The translations under genes were made by a program, and so were the position numbers. A DNA stretch of 64,000 nt. Origin: Rhynchopus sp. YZ270_cl-10 (Eukaryota; Euglenozoa; Diplonemea; Diplonemida; Diplonemidae). Positions 46,116-57,165 of this stretch are shown one piece after another (positions within the stretch are counted from its first letter, which is position 1; each line of letters opens with the position of its first letter). The stretch lies in contig OZ037833.1 of NCBI GenBank assembly GCA_964035575.1, positions 1,736,001 through 1,800,000 on the forward strand, written 5' to 3'. The notes beneath the pieces are model-generated. The model did no database searches, was not told the DNA's origin, and saw only the letters and a list, made by a program, of their open reading frames with translations.

Positions 46116-47608
46116 TCAGAACTCATCCTCGGACACAGGAGCATTGCACGCTGCCTCCTTCGTTTCATGGGGTTTGATCAGCCCTTGCACGACACGGCGG
46201 AACCTGCACAAAAAAATAATACAAACAAACCCTCTCAATCAAACACACATACCGAGGCAGGGGGCATGCGTTCTTCCCGTTGCAGCCGCGGACCAGATGT
46301 GTCACGGAGCGGCCGTTGTAGAGGACACGCACCTGTGCAATGGGGATATGGTGTTAGGGGGTAGGGGTGGCATACGTGGTGTTCTTTGGCCTCGGTGAGC
46401 CACAGCTCGAATGCGACACGCGATGCGTAGGGCGGCCATTTGCAGTCAAAAGCATCGAGGGCTGCGAGCAGAGGTGCGATGACGGTGTCGTGTCCAAAGT
46501 AGAAACGCATTTGGAAGTTGCTTTCGCCGTCGGCAGCGGCTTGGAGGCCTCCGGAGACGACGTGGAGGAAGGGGTACATGGAGACACGTGAAGCTACCTT
46601 GCCGCCTTCGCTGCCGCTGAAGCGTGTGCAGTAGAATCTGTCTGCAGCGTTCAGTACCTCAGCCGCAGCCTTGTACGTCAGACACCCGCCATTTCCACAA
46701 GGTAACGGCAGCTGATGGCATGCCGAAGCATGAATCGCATCCCCCAAGTCTGTGATCCCCTTCTCTGCTGCGCTCGGTCCAAACAACGCTGCCAGCTCCG
46801 ACGCAAGATGCCCAGGTTTCGCGTACTTCGCCATCTGCACTTTCCCCAGCTGCGCCGCCCGCGAGCACGTCCCCTGCAAAATCCGCTCCCCACTGCTGTC
46901 CTTCGCAAGCTGATTGGACCCCGCACTTTGCCCGCGCAGGCCAACCCCGTGCATCAACTCTTTGTCCTCATCCTCGTAGACGCGCAGGATGTTTTCCCCA
47001 TCGGAATACCCTGAGAGAAATGCGGCTGCGCTGAGCAGCGTCCGCGAGTAGTCTGTGGACCGCGCGTAGAAGGGCTTGGCCACGTCAATGTCGTTTTGGT
47101 AGGCCTCCTTCATGAAGCTGCCCAGGTTGCGGAGCTGCTGCATCCCGAGAGACGTAAGCTGGCCTGGGAGACATGAGTGGTGTTTGTTTGTGGCGCTGGT
47201 TTGCTCTCTGTCGGGAAGTGGCTTTGCGGTTTCCTCCGACACAACGTGAACGTTTTTGGGCCATTTTGGGAAGTCACTGCAGTTAAATACCGGGTCAAGG
47301 ACAGACCCTGGGATAAGGTGAATAGCTGATCTGTCACCATGCCGCACTGCGACGGTGACACCCACTAGCTTTGCGCCAGACTTCTTGTAGCTCCCTTCTG
47401 CAGAGAGAGACTCGTCGTAATCATCCTGCAACGACGGCGGGTTGCAGTATCGCTCCACCATTGCCTGGAACTGCCCAGAAGAACGTCCACTATGCCCACC
47501 ACGGAACATCGACACAACAGCCACCATCCCGATCACTGCAAAAACCGCTCTCTTGTTCCGCATAGCCTGCTCAACATGATTCAATAACACAAAACCACCC
47601 TTCGACAT
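46116..47608 (-). CDS. PXYLP1: Histidine-acid phosphatase, 2-phosphoxylose phosphatase-like, type II membrane protein
   Basis: Three exons give 466 residues; introns are 46333-46375 (43 bp, GTATGC) and 46204-46252 (GTATGT). A short cytosolic N-terminus precedes a signal-anchor helix (AVFAVIGMVAVVSMF, about residues 22-36), as in Golgi lumenal enzymes. The catalytic RHGDR motif is in VTVAVRHGDRSAIHLIPGSV and the second catalytic HD in YFGHDTVIAPLLAAL. CNGKNACPL, RVLYNG and the CHQLPLPC...GC cysteines line up with animal PXYLP1 (ACPL2), which removes phosphate from xylose in the glycosaminoglycan linker. The substrate in this organism is unknown, since such linkers are not established in protists. 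The last exon (VVQGLIKPHETKEAACNAPV) is short. I chose Met 47608, which follows an A-run, over an in-frame Met at 47758. Confidence 0.85.
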
Positions 47609-47954
47609 TTTTTTCCCCTCTTCCAACAACTCTTCCTTGCAGGGGGTTGTTTTGAGGTGAGCCGAAGATTTGACGATAGAAAAAGTGAAAATAAACTCAT
47701 GTTTGAAGAGGCGAAAAGGGGTATTAAAAAAATGGGATACAAACGCGCAGACAAACACCCACCCAAAGTGGCGAGGGAAAGTGCAAGCAACGTGTTAGAG
47801 TTGGAAGGTGAGAAAAAATGGGTGAGGTGTGAGGGGGGGTGGCGTTCCCCGCCCCGTAGGTTGTCCCCTACATAACTGTGCGTGACGTACTGCAAGGGGG
47901 GGCCCCCGATGGTTGATGGGTGTGTTTTTGTGTCTTTTGCGAACATTAGATAGA
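47609..47954. other. Short spacer, no gene seen
   Basis: 346 bp between the phosphatase start and the deubiquitinase stop, with G-runs and AG-rich DNA. A CAAGG/CTGCAAGG stretch upstream of the phosphatase Met may include its trans-splice acceptor (inference). Confidence 0.4.
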
Positions 47955-49876
47955 TCATCCGCATTTTTCGTAGAGTAGCAAATACGCCTCTGCTCTCAGA
48001 ACCTGTAGGGGGGGAAAGGGGTGTTGAAGGTTTATTTTTTTGTTTTTGCTACTCTGTTTGTTTTGTATTGTATTTCACTGTCATGGGCTCAAAAAACAAA
48101 TCCCTATAAAAAGCCCTGCAAAGTGAAGAAAAAGCGCATCCCCACCGAAGCAGACTGAGGGGTGCTATTGAATTCTGGACATACCTCAAACACAGGCACC
48201 TCTTGCACCCGTTCATCCGAGACGCAGAACCATGTGTCCATCCTCTGCTTCTTCTCCGCGTCGTACGGACGCACGTAGCAGTAATAGTGACCCTGGTTCA
48301 TCCAGCCCTCATGCACGATCACACTGTACAAACGGTAGACCACCTTGCCGGTGTCGTTGAGTGCGTCTGTTGAGCGCAGGAAGTTGGCACCTGCTTCCAC
48401 CTCGTCTTGGCTGGGGCCGTACTTTTCAAAGCAGGAGTCCTTGTACAGAGGCACGCTCTTGGCAGGCAGAACTGCGGTGTGTGCCATGTAGGGATCGAGC
48501 TTCAGGCTCAACGGGAAGGCCACGTAGCCGTTCAGCTTGTGGGAGGTGCCAGTCATGTAGTCCTGATGAAAGCGTTTCAAGTGGACGGCGAGAACGGAGG
48601 GCGCAGATGCGATGCTGAGCTGCTTGGAGGCAGGGCATTCGTTCCCGCATTTGCCGCAACGGTAGAGGTTTTTGCCGTCCATGAACTCAGGGGAGAAGAA
48701 GGACTGCAGGCATTTGACCAGGGTGGGCCCCTCCTCAAACGTCCTGCTGTACTCCTCGATGACGTCCATGCTGACTGCGGTGACGCCGTTGGGGAGGTGC
48801 TTTGGTTTGTTCACGTTCAGGATCGTTTCGAGCCCCTTGTCGGCTTCGCGTTGAATTTTGTCGCGCGCTTCGTGTTGCTGCCGTTCAAGGGTTTGGATCA
48901 TGCGTACTGCCTTCTGCTCCTTCTTGGTGCCACCTTCGTTCCCCTTCTCATCCGAGAAGGTCGAGGATTGCGAGGTTGAGTGCGGGAAGGGGTCCTGGTG
49001 GGTGTCCTTCTTGCCCTTCTTCTTTCCCCCAGCTGCTGCCGCCTTCTCGCGCGACTCCTCGTCCAGAAGCTGTGTGAGGAGGTCCTCTGCGTCCTTCTGC
49101 TTCTGCACCTCAGCTGCCTTGACTGCAGCCTCCAGCTCATCCTCCTTCCGCGCAAGCTCCTGCTGCGCCACTCTGCCTTCCTGCTCCATTAGTGCGTGGA
49201 GCTGTTCTATACGCCGTCTTTGGAACTTTGCTTCCCGTTGAGCATTGTTGTTGTAGGGGGAATGCTGGTAGGTCTGCGTGGTGGCTTCCGGTGGCACCAC
49301 CTCGACCGAGATGTCTCTGAAGAAGTCGTCCCCTTTGTAGCTGCGCTCGCCACACCCTTTGCACAGCACGACGCTTTGGAACTCACCGCGGAAGATCTTG
49401 CGGATGATGTTGTTGACCTTCTTCTTTTTCTTCTTCTTTTTCGGCTCGTCGCTCTTGGGGGAAGAAGGGGTGGGAGAGGAGTCCCCCGAGGGGCGGCTTG
49501 CGTACTCGCTTTCCAACCCGTCGAGGAGGAATATGTAGAGTTCATGAGCATCCTGCTGTGAGTAAGAGCTGAAGGGTTGGTGCTGCCTGCACACCATTTC
49601 CCAAAGCTTCTGCGGACTCATCACCTTCCCTTGATTCCGCTGGTAGAGACGAAGGAAGATGCACAGCGCAACACTCAGCTCCCCTTTTACACGCCCTGCG
49701 GTATCGTCGTCAGTCAAATACTCAATCAACGGCAGGGTATGCGCCATGCCCTGGCACACACTATTAAAAAAGCAAGTATTCCCCAAATTCGTCAACCCCG
49801 TCATCTCCGTCTGGCCATCCTCGCTTTGTTCCGCCTGCACCTCAGCAGGCGCAGGCGCAGACGCCTTAGCTGGCAT
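47955..49876 (-). CDS. Ubiquitin-specific protease, USP16/45-like
   Basis: Two exons joined over a 182-bp intron (48003-48184, GTATGT) give 579 residues. The last exon supplies VLRAEAYLLLYEKCG, the family's expected final strand, which is strong support for the join. The Cys box is GLTNLGNTCFFNSVCQ (Cys35) and the His box NQGHYYCYVRP, so the thiol-protease pair is present. Two CxxC pairs (CKGCGERS; CGKCGNEC) form the zinc-bound fingers. A Lys-rich run (KKKKKKKKVN) and a long coiled-coil insertion (about 210-345) lie between the halves, as in USP16/USP45. The N-terminal ZnF-UBP domain of those enzymes is missing. Relatives deubiquitylate histone H2A or DNA-repair factors; the target here is not known. 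A hAT-like MITE sits 85 bp upstream of the start codon. Confidence 0.9.
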
Positions 49877-49960
49877 TTTACAAACTTTAAGTTTGGGGTT
49901 GGGGTATGTGTGTGTGCCTCCTCCCTCTGGGGTTGTGTGGTGGTGGTAGTTCAGGAAATA

Positions 49961-50357
49961 TAGGGGGGCCTATGCACCGGCTATTCCTTCATTTGGCTCG
50001 GAAAATTTGGCGCCTTTCGGCAAAAAAACCCAAAAATAGATGAAACTACCCTATATACCTCACCAAAAATCACTTTCCGCCGGGTTTCAGGCACTTTTGA
50101 GCCTTTTTTCTTCAATTTTTTTTTTGAAAAAAATCTGCAAAAAAACTGAAAATGGCAAAGGCAAATCCAGTGTAAAATGACAATTTTCAACAAAATGTGC
50201 GTTTAAATGTGCCAACGGGCAGCATTTTGTTTAAATTTTTGCTCATTTGAGTCCACAGAGTCCCAAAAAATGCATTGCCGGGGTCGTAGGTCAAAAAAGA
50301 CTTAGAAATTTCAATTTAAAATCAAAAGGAGCCTAAATTACCGGTATAGGCTCCCCT
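49961..50357. mobile_element. hAT-like MITE, 397 bp
   Basis: The termini read TAGGGGGGCCTATGCACCGG and, reversed from the right end, AGGGGAGCCTATACCGG. An exact 8-bp duplication AGGAAATA flanks it (49953-49960 and 50358-50365). It lacks the ATTGACCCCACCACAG module, so it is a different subfamily from the elements at 3.7, 5.1 and 61.8 kb. It lies between the deubiquitinase 5' end and the long spacer, close enough to supply 5' UTR or a trans-splice site. Confidence 0.82.
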
Positions 50358-50544
50358 AGGAAATACAAGAAATGGCATTTTTTTTTGAGAACACTCTAAT
50401 TTTTGGTACTTTTGAGATGTGTCCCAGGTTATCTACTAAAGATAAGGAACGAAACAGAAGAAAAAAGAAAGAAGACTTGAAACGGATGAAAATCGGGCCT
50501 CGCAAAAAGAGGACAAAAAAAAAGCGAATGATCAAATAGGCAGC

Positions 50545-50583
50545 ACTCTTTCGTGAGAGGAACGCTTCCTCTCATGAAAGAGT
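50545..50583. repeat. Near-perfect 18-bp inverted repeat
   Basis: ACTCTTTCGTGAGAGGAA, a three-base CGC loop, then TTCCTCTCATGAAAGAGT. One G-T pair is the only flaw. It could form a strong RNA hairpin on either strand. The flanks are ordinary spacer. Confidence 0.85.
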
Positions 50584-51891
50584 CACCCCTAATTGCAATA
50601 CTGTAAGAAAACATGCGAGCAGAATACGTCTTAACGAGCGGATCTTGTTTTAACACAAAAAAGACACTCTTTAAAACGAATCAATACTCCCACGATGAGC
50701 TATATCAGACGATAAAAAAAAAACCGTGTTTGAGACAAAAAAAACCATGCCTAACACGAAAACCCACCAGATTTGACCACAATGCTGCGACGAGGGTCCA
50801 GCATATAACGGGAGGAACCTATAACCTATACCCACGACCACCCCAAAACACAGGTCCTTACACCGGATAGCAAACGCACAACTACAGCAACGTTGTGTCT
50901 TTGATAAACATAATCTCTACCGTTTGAAAATAAGATGACCACAATCCCAACCTAGAAGCCTAAGAGGAACGAAACCACCATAGATGGAGAGGACTTTCTG
51001 GGCAAGTGAATACCCAACAGCTGGCAATACAGAAAAAAAAAATAGATTCGTGCTTTCGATTCAAGAGAACAGAAAAACAAAGGCAGTTAACCCCCCCTAG
51101 GGACCCAGCAAATACACAGGGAGGCCAGGCGGGGTAATGTCACAAAGGCGGGTGGTGATTTCTCCCAAGCATGTTCGGTTGTGTTGTAGAAAGCAACACA
51201 GTTTTACGAAATCCACGCAGGATTCACAGAAAAAAAAACAGAAAGCAAGGACTGCAAGAAAACTTCTACACATCTGAGAAGCAGGGGGAGCTGGTGTTCA
51301 GCCTCCCCAATCCTTTTTCAGGTGTCTCAACTAAGATGAGAGGAAAAACACGTGCGCGCAAGGCAAACCTAGGCACACCTAGGCAAAACCTTGCTCACAT
51401 CGAATGACATCGAATGGGAGAGATAACATATTTTATGTCAATGAACATGAGAATCACTACCAGCGAAAACGAAAGGGTGTGTTGTATATATTTGCGTTTA
51501 AAAGGTCGCAGGGAAAACCCCTACAGGATGCGTTCTTGAGGCACTATAATTTCAAAGCCTCAGAAATTAACAAAAATATACGTATCTTTTTTGCAGCTAA
51601 TACCAAAGGTTTTCTTTTCAAATCTGGAAAACCAAGAACGGCTTGAATCGCTGAATGGGGCCCACCCAGCATAAAGATAAAGAAAATGGTATAAAAATAT
51701 GAAGTCGACCAACTTCTTGAAGCGAGAGGGGAAAGAGTGGGAGAGGCATTTATGCTTCTTTGGGGGGGGCGGTTCTTCCTTAGGAGGTAACTGTATAGAA
51801 CTGTATATAGACGCGTTTTGTTGTTGAATAGTTCTTAATCTATTTTCTGTCTCAAGAAAATAAAGGCGCTTCGTTCAAATTGCAGGTGTAA

Positions 51892-51992
51892 GGTACATGT
51901 GGTGTGATACAATACATATTTGCGGGTGTGGTGTGTATCACCACACCCACAAAGATGTATTGTATCACCTATCCGGATAGGGGTACATGTGC
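51892..51992. repeat. Foldback repeat with a nested palindrome, about 100 bp
   Basis: The left arm 51904-51933 (GTGATACAATACATATTTGC GGGTGTGGTG) pairs with the right arm 51939-51967 around a 5-nt loop, with two mismatches. Outer GGTACATGT and GTACATGTG extend the symmetry, and a perfect CCTATCCGGATAGG palindrome sits in the right half only. It may be a decayed foldback element. Confidence 0.75.
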
Positions 51993-53715
51993 ATCGAAAA
52001 CGGACTCCCACAAGTACCACACCTACAAAATGCGACTGCCTGTTCAAGCCAGATCGGTTCAAGACAAAGACCATATGAAGTGATTACAAATCTTATTTCA
52101 TTGCAATGCTCAATACAAAATAGTAGTTAAAAATACTGTAGTTGTTGATGCAGGCACCTCCGACGTACGATGCCAGCATCCGGATGAAAGCACAAAAAAA
52201 AATTGTAAAGATGCCATGTGCCTCTCGTGCATACATCAAATAAAGAAGTTTGATGGGAAAATGATGACCACGGCAGCCTGGAAAATTCGAGAAAGTCATA
52301 AAAAATCTCCCTGCTGTGGTGTACCCCCATCAAAAATGGACCACGCCATGTAGTCAAAGACCACGCCATGTGGTCAAAAATAAAAAATAGAGAGGAAATA
52401 TTTATTGTTCTGAAACGCAAAGATTTTGTGCGTTTTTAAAATGGTTTTCTTTTCATTGACAATGTCTGTGCGCGGTCACAAGCCACAAAAATAAAGCTGG
52501 CAAAGAAAAGTAAACTGGGTAGGTCACTCTCACTCTAGGCCTCTTGTGTTTTAGATCACAGAATTAGATTCAAATTTCACTTTCAATTAAGGAGAGAAAG
52601 AATTTGGTCACCGAAAAAAAAAAAAAAGAAAACTGGATAAACCACACAGCTACCAGAAAACAAAGACACCTCCAAAGACATCATTTGTTTTTTTTTTTTT
52701 CTCACAATCGTTAAAAAAGGCTAGCAACCAATCCTATGGACATCGATTGGCAGCATCACTCGTACAATGCAAGACCGTAGAATGAAGGGGGAGAAATCAC
52801 TTGAAAGACGGGTGGGGCATTACATGGGCGCACTGGGCAGTCAAGAGAGTATAGCATATTTAAAAAACGCAACACATCGAATCAACATGGGGTACTCAAT
52901 GCACTCGAGGGCAACTCCCGGACATGTAAATATGTTGCAACGTAATGATGTTGGAATTGCCTTTAAAAAAAAACGCTCGTTCGTTCCAACATTATTACGG
53001 TCTAACATATTTGCAGCGGTATCTTTTTGACCCTTTTTTTGGGTAGTCCACAAATACAACCATGGGTTTCGTTTGGGTGTACGTTTTGCAAAAATAAAAA
53101 TTATTTCATACTTCCTTTTCTAAACGAAAAGAAGGCAAAAGTAAAAAAAAAATCTTATAAGATGGGCACACCTCTCGTGCACACATCTCTAAAGGGGGGA
53201 TGAGTTCTTTCTGTTTTCTTATTACAGTGAGCTGCGCATTTATGGGTGTCTAAGTAAGGTAGACCCAATAGGTAACTGTAAAGGGAGGGGGTGGGTTGTG
53301 CGTGTGCAACATCCGAATAAGCAAGAGAGAAGACAGTACCACAACTCTGACGCCCAATAAAGCAAAAGAAACATCAGGCTTTCAGAAGGATACGACAAAC
53401 GGAAAAAAAAAACGGAACTGAAAACTTTAAAAAAAAACTAAAATCAGCAAAACTTTCTTTCCCCTCTACGAAAAAGAGGAAGAATTTGCCTAAAAAAACA
53501 AAACCAAAAAAAAACTAGAGAGGAAGAACAAACATGACAAACAGAAGAAAAAAAAAACTTTAAAGACACAGCCCTAAGGGCCACAAACACACACACACAC
53601 ACTATTTTATTTTTTTTCTCTCAAAAAAATTTTTTTACCCACATTTTTTTGCCAAATTGCAACACTCCCTCAAAAAATCAAGACCTACCTTTCACCTCCC
53701 CACTCCCCCCTTTTC

Positions 53716-55365
53716 TTACGTCGCCATAGGACGGTCATTGAAGGGGGAAGGTGTAGAGTCTGCAGGGTTCTTATCTCCAAAACCGCTGTAGATGATTGCA
53801 TCTAGGTCAGGACGTCTGCTGCCACGGCCACGGGGGGAAGGGGAAGAAGATTCCTCAGGGGTATGGTAAGCGTCGTGGTATGGGCCTGTGTATGGGTCGG
53901 AGCCAAAAGGGGGGAGCTGGCCTCGGCCTGCAGAGCGGTTGAGGGTCCTTGCGTGTGGGGAGTCGGTGGAGAATTCTTGGAAGTCGTCTGGGTGTGCTGG
54001 GGTTAGAAGGAATGCAGATGACTTCATCACAACCGGTGGTGGCGGTAGCGGAGGAGCTGTCACCGTCTCGGTAAGCTCCTCCTGCCGCCCCGCAGTCGTG
54101 TTCAACAACGACTCCGCCCCGCCCATCTCCTCCTCCCGATTCACCGACATCACTGAATACGGCGCCTGCTGCTCCTCCTCCTTCTTCTTGCTATGCATAA
54201 ACCACGCAAAGAATATACTACAAAACAACGCAAGCAAAATCCCAAGGATAATCAAAAGCCACTCCCAGGTTTCAAGCCCATCATCACCGGAGGGGGCCTC
54301 CGTGGGGGCAGATGTGGGAATAGGTGTAGGGGCGTCTGTGGGGAGCACAGTGGGGGTCACGACAATCGTGGCGGAAACGGTTCTGGTTGGGATGGTGCGT
54401 GATGATGTCATGGTGACTGTCGCGGTGGCGGTGGGCAGTGTGAAGGATGCGGTGGCAGTCGGGAGTGTGAACGTTGTCGACACAGAGGCTGTCCACGTAG
54501 GCGTCGCTGTGGGGGTGGGGCTGCGCGTCAGTGTCAGCGACACAGTCACTGAGGGTAGCGTCCATGTCTTGCTGGGTGTCACAGTGGGTGTTGGCAACGT
54601 CTCTGTGCTGGTCAGACTCACCGTAGCCGATGGCAGCGTCACCGTCTCAGACAGCGACAGCGATGCACTATTCGAACGCGTCTCCGTCGCAGTCCCAGTC
54701 ACACTCTGCGTCCTGCTCCCCGTCTCTGTGGACGTCCCCGTCACAGTGTACGTTGGCGTCACAGAAAACGTCGGCGTAACCGAAAACGTCTGTGTACGCG
54801 ACACAGTCTCTGTTGGTGTCACCGAAAACGTCGGTGTACGCGAGGTAGTCGCTGTTGGGGTCGCAGAGAAGGTAAATGTGTTCGTATCAGTTGGGGTCCG
54901 GGTGATAAAAAACGTTGGGGTGAGCGACACTGTCGTGGTAGGAGTACCGCTGTACGTGGGTGTCGCTGTCGTGGTTAGTGTGGGTGTTGTGGTTAGTGTA
55001 GGTGTTGTGGTGAATGCTGACTTTGTCGGCGTTTGTGTCATTGTGATTGTGGTTGTTGGCGATACACTGGCCGTCTTGGATACTGTTTGCGAGGTGGTGG
55101 CGGTGGTGGTGGCTGTGCCAGTGACGGTGGCAGTGTTGGTGGTCGAGAAGCTGGGGGATGCGGTAGCGGTGGATGTTGTGGTGGCAGTGGACGTTGCTGT
55201 TGTGGTAGCTGAGAGGGATATGCTCGACGACACAGACGCTGTCGCTGATGCGCTCATGCTCCTTGTCACAGACAGCGTATCCGACAAACTGCTCGTAAAC
55301 GTCGGTGTTCTCGTTTGCCCACACACACTACCAACCACACACAACAACGCCACGTATCGCCACAT
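53716..55365 (-). CDS. Mucin-like type I membrane glycoprotein
   Basis: A single frame of 549 residues. Residues 1-16 (MWRYVALLCVVGSVCG) form a signal peptide. Residues about 17-350 are almost only Thr, Ser, Pro, Val and Ala in short repeats such as TPTFSVTPT and TVTGTATTTATTS, a heavily O-glycosylatable stalk. A membrane helix (WLLIILGILLALFCSIFFAWFM, about 375-396) is followed by a stop-transfer HSKKKEEE. The cytosolic tail (about 150 residues) has Pro-rich (APPLPPPPVV) and Ser-rich disordered parts. A cell-surface coat role is likely; no enzyme or binding domain is visible. The repeats leave an antisense open frame that is a shadow. Confidence 0.82.
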   Translation of the reverse strand: MWRYVALLCVVGSVCGQTRTPTFTSSLSDTLSVTRSMSASATASVSSSISLSATTTATSTATTTSTATASPSFSTTNTATVTGTATTTATTSQTVSKTASVSPTTTITMTQTPTKSAFTTTPTLTTTPTLTTTATPTYSGTPTTTVSLTPTFFITRTPTDTNTFTFSATPTATTSRTPTFSVTPTETVSRTQTFSVTPTFSVTPTYTVTGTSTETGSRTQSVTGTATETRSNSASLSLSETVTLPSATVSLTSTETLPTPTVTPSKTWTLPSVTVSLTLTRSPTPTATPTWTASVSTTFTLPTATASFTLPTATATVTMTSSRTIPTRTVSATIVVTPTVLPTDAPTPIPTSAPTEAPSGDDGLETWEWLLIILGILLALFCSIFFAWFMHSKKKEEEQQAPYSVMSVNREEEMGGAESLLNTTAGRQEELTETVTAPPLPPPPVVMKSSAFLLTPAHPDDFQEFSTDSPHARTLNRSAGRGQLPPFGSDPYTGPYHDAYHTPEESSSPSPRGRGSRRPDLDAIIYSGFGDKNPADSTPSPFNDRPMAT

Positions 55366-55515
55366 TGAACACTCAACTCACTCTGTTAGGGGGATGCTAG
55401 TGTTGGGGAGAGGGAGGAGGGGGTATTGGAAAAATAAGAGTGTTTGAGAAATCTTTTTGAAAGGACAAAAAAAATGGAGAGAAAAAAAGGCCGAGAAAAT
55501 CTATAATGTTGACGC

Positions 55516-56121
55516 TCACTCCTGCATCAAGGTCTTGCCCAAGATGCTGCTGGCGACAGAGTTGCTTCGGCTGCAGGGGTAGCCGCCGCCACCTCCTCCT
55601 CCTCCTCCTCCTGTCCAGAGGGGTGGTGGTGTGTCATCTTCCCTGGCGGTTGTGCGGCGGGTGCGGAAGCGGAGACTTGCATTTTCTTGCTTGAGTTTTG
55701 CGTACTTTGCTTCGAGGCTGCGGTAGTGCTGCTTTTGTGTGGAGACTGCAGACTGTGCGCGTTGGAGGAGAAGGGCCTGGCGGTCTGAGATCTGTGCGAG
55801 GTGTCCGTTCTGCATGCGGCAGGCCGCCACCGCCTTCGCACCAACGTCGTCGATCACCAGGGAGCAGCGCTCCTTGATCTCTGTCGGGAACGCCGTCGAG
55901 TTGAGCTGCACCGTCCTGCACGCCTGATTGCATACCGGGCACGTACCCCCCTTGATGCACTCCCTGCAGACAAAGTGCCTGCAGCTCGTCAGCACACTGC
56001 GCGCATCAAGCTTCCCACTGCAAAGGTTGCACTTCGCACTGAACTTCTTCCCAGGTGCAGGGGCCGCCCGTTGCACTGCTGTGAACTGGCTTGCTCCAGA
56101 GACTAAACTTCTTGTGTCCAT
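55516..56121 (-). CDS. RING-finger protein of the Zip3/RNF212/HEI10 type
   Basis: A single frame of 201 residues. A C3HC4 RING spans residues 31-64: C31-x2-C34, C47-x-H49, C52-x2-C55, C61-x2-C64. It is followed at once by NQACRTVQL, which matches the (A/P)CRTV(L/Q)L stretch after the RING in RNF212 and ZHP-3. Residues about 110-160 are a coiled coil (KQHYRSLEAKYAKLKQENAS) and the tail is Ser/Gly-rich with ten consecutive Gly. RING, coiled coil and Ser-rich tail in about 200 residues is the layout of the SUMO/ubiquitin E3 ligases that mark meiotic crossover sites on the synaptonemal complex. Family assignment is by motif and layout only. Confidence 0.78.
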   Translation of the reverse strand: MDTRSLVSGASQFTAVQRAAPAPGKKFSAKCNLCSGKLDARSVLTSCRHFVCRECIKGGTCPVCNQACRTVQLNSTAFPTEIKERCSLVIDDVGAKAVAACRMQNGHLAQISDRQALLLQRAQSAVSTQKQHYRSLEAKYAKLKQENASLRFRTRRTTAREDDTPPPLWTGGGGGGGGGGYPCSRSNSVASSILGKTLMQE

Positions 56122-56313
56122 AGTTGTGTAACTGTTGTGTCAAATAAACACCTGGTTGTATTGTGTGGGGAGGGTTTGGTAAAATGGTCCTAAGCGTAGT
56201 GTTTAGCTCTGGAGTGTCGCGATTCACTTCAGAATTTCTGGGAGAAATTGCATTTCCTGGAATATAAAATGAAAAAAAATGGCCATTTTTTTTGTCTAAA
56301 GAATATCGATCGA

Positions 56314-57165
56314 TCACCACTCCTCCACATTGCTTCTCTTGAGAATGTTTTCATGCGAGCACACTTCGTCCAGGTCCAGCGCCTCTGGGGGCGGGAGCTG
56401 GTCGATGTTCGCCATGACCCGGAGGGTTTGGTACATTGGATCACGCAGGGGGATGTTGCGCGCCGACATCTCCTTATACTGGTAGTCATTCCAGAAGAGC
56501 GTTTCCCCTGGGGCACGGCTTTCCGAGAACGCACGCCACTGCTCGACCACGTGGCCCTGGTCCAACCCATAGCGCGCAAACATCTCTGTTGCATGCGGCT
56601 CTGGAAACCCAAAGGCCGCTTCACCTCTCGAAGACGCAAGCACACGACACGCGTCACGTGCCCCCCACCACCTCGCCTCGACCACCTCGGGAGCCAACTC
56701 CATCTTCTCCTCATTAGACAACTTCCAATACGTTCCGCTCTCCAAGGCACCTTCGAACCGCGCCTTTCTTTCAGACAATATGGTGTTGATGTGGTCTGCG
56801 GTGATGGTTTGCACCCAGGGGTTTTCGCTGCTGTGGATAAGGTAGTTGTACATTAGGTGGCGACGGCCGCGTACGACTGCGGTGCGGCGGACGCTAAAGA
56901 GACGAGGCTTTGCCTGAGGGTGCGTAACATGGAGCTCTTCCTCCACCTCACGCAGGGCTGCCTCCGAAGCGGTTTCACCAGGATCCAGCGCGCCACCAGG
57001 AATGCGGAACTCTCCCGGATACCGCATAGGGGGTGGCGGCACGCCAGAGGTTGCCTTCAGAAAATTATCAAACGGTGCCTGTCCAAGCAGCACCTCATAC
57101 CCTCGAGAAACAGGGTTGAATCGTACCAGCGCTGCAGTCGCAGCGCGAACAACAATTTCAGACAT
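56314..57165 (-). CDS. Nudix hydrolase
   Basis: A single frame of 283 residues starting MSEIVVRAATAALVRF. The Nudix box occupies residues about 58-80 (GALDPGETASEAALREVEEE LHV). All acidic metal ligands of REVxEE are present, but the usual Gly before the last hydrophobic residue is His. The enzyme should cleave a nucleoside diphosphate linked to another group using Mg2+; the C-terminal 150 residues, with WWGARDACRVL, are longer than in minimal Nudix enzymes and recall the NUDT19-type CoA pyrophosphatases, without enough detail to name the substrate. There is no SKL-type signal; it ends NVEEW. Confidence 0.85.
   Translation of the reverse strand: MSEIVVRAATAALVRFNPVSRGYEVLLGQAPFDNFLKATSGVPPPPMRYPGEFRIPGGALDPGETASEAALREVEEELHVTHPQAKPRLFSVRRTAVVRGRRHLMYNYLIHSSENPWVQTITADHINTILSERKARFEGALESGTYWKLSNEEKMELAPEVVEARWWGARDACRVLASSRGEAAFGFPEPHATEMFARYGLDQGHVVEQWRAFSESRAPGETLFWNDYQYKEMSARNIPLRDPMYQTLRVMANIDQLPPPEALDLDEVCSHENILKRSNVEEW

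Larger units (their letters stand above)
50366..53715. other. Long spacer with hairpins, no gene seen
   Basis: It contains the inverted repeats listed at 50545-50583 and 51892-51992, a 2x tandem GACCACGCCATGT(A/G)GTCAAA at about 52336-52377, and two hairpin repeats at 52210-52237 and 53161-53187. The rest is A-rich low-complexity DNA; short open frames have no support. Confidence 0.5.

Noticed and set aside
53888-55447. A 519-codon Val/Gly-rich plus-strand frame opposite the mucin-like gene
   Set aside because: It is the complement of Thr/Ser repeat codons. The minus strand has a signal peptide, membrane helix and stop-transfer sequence.
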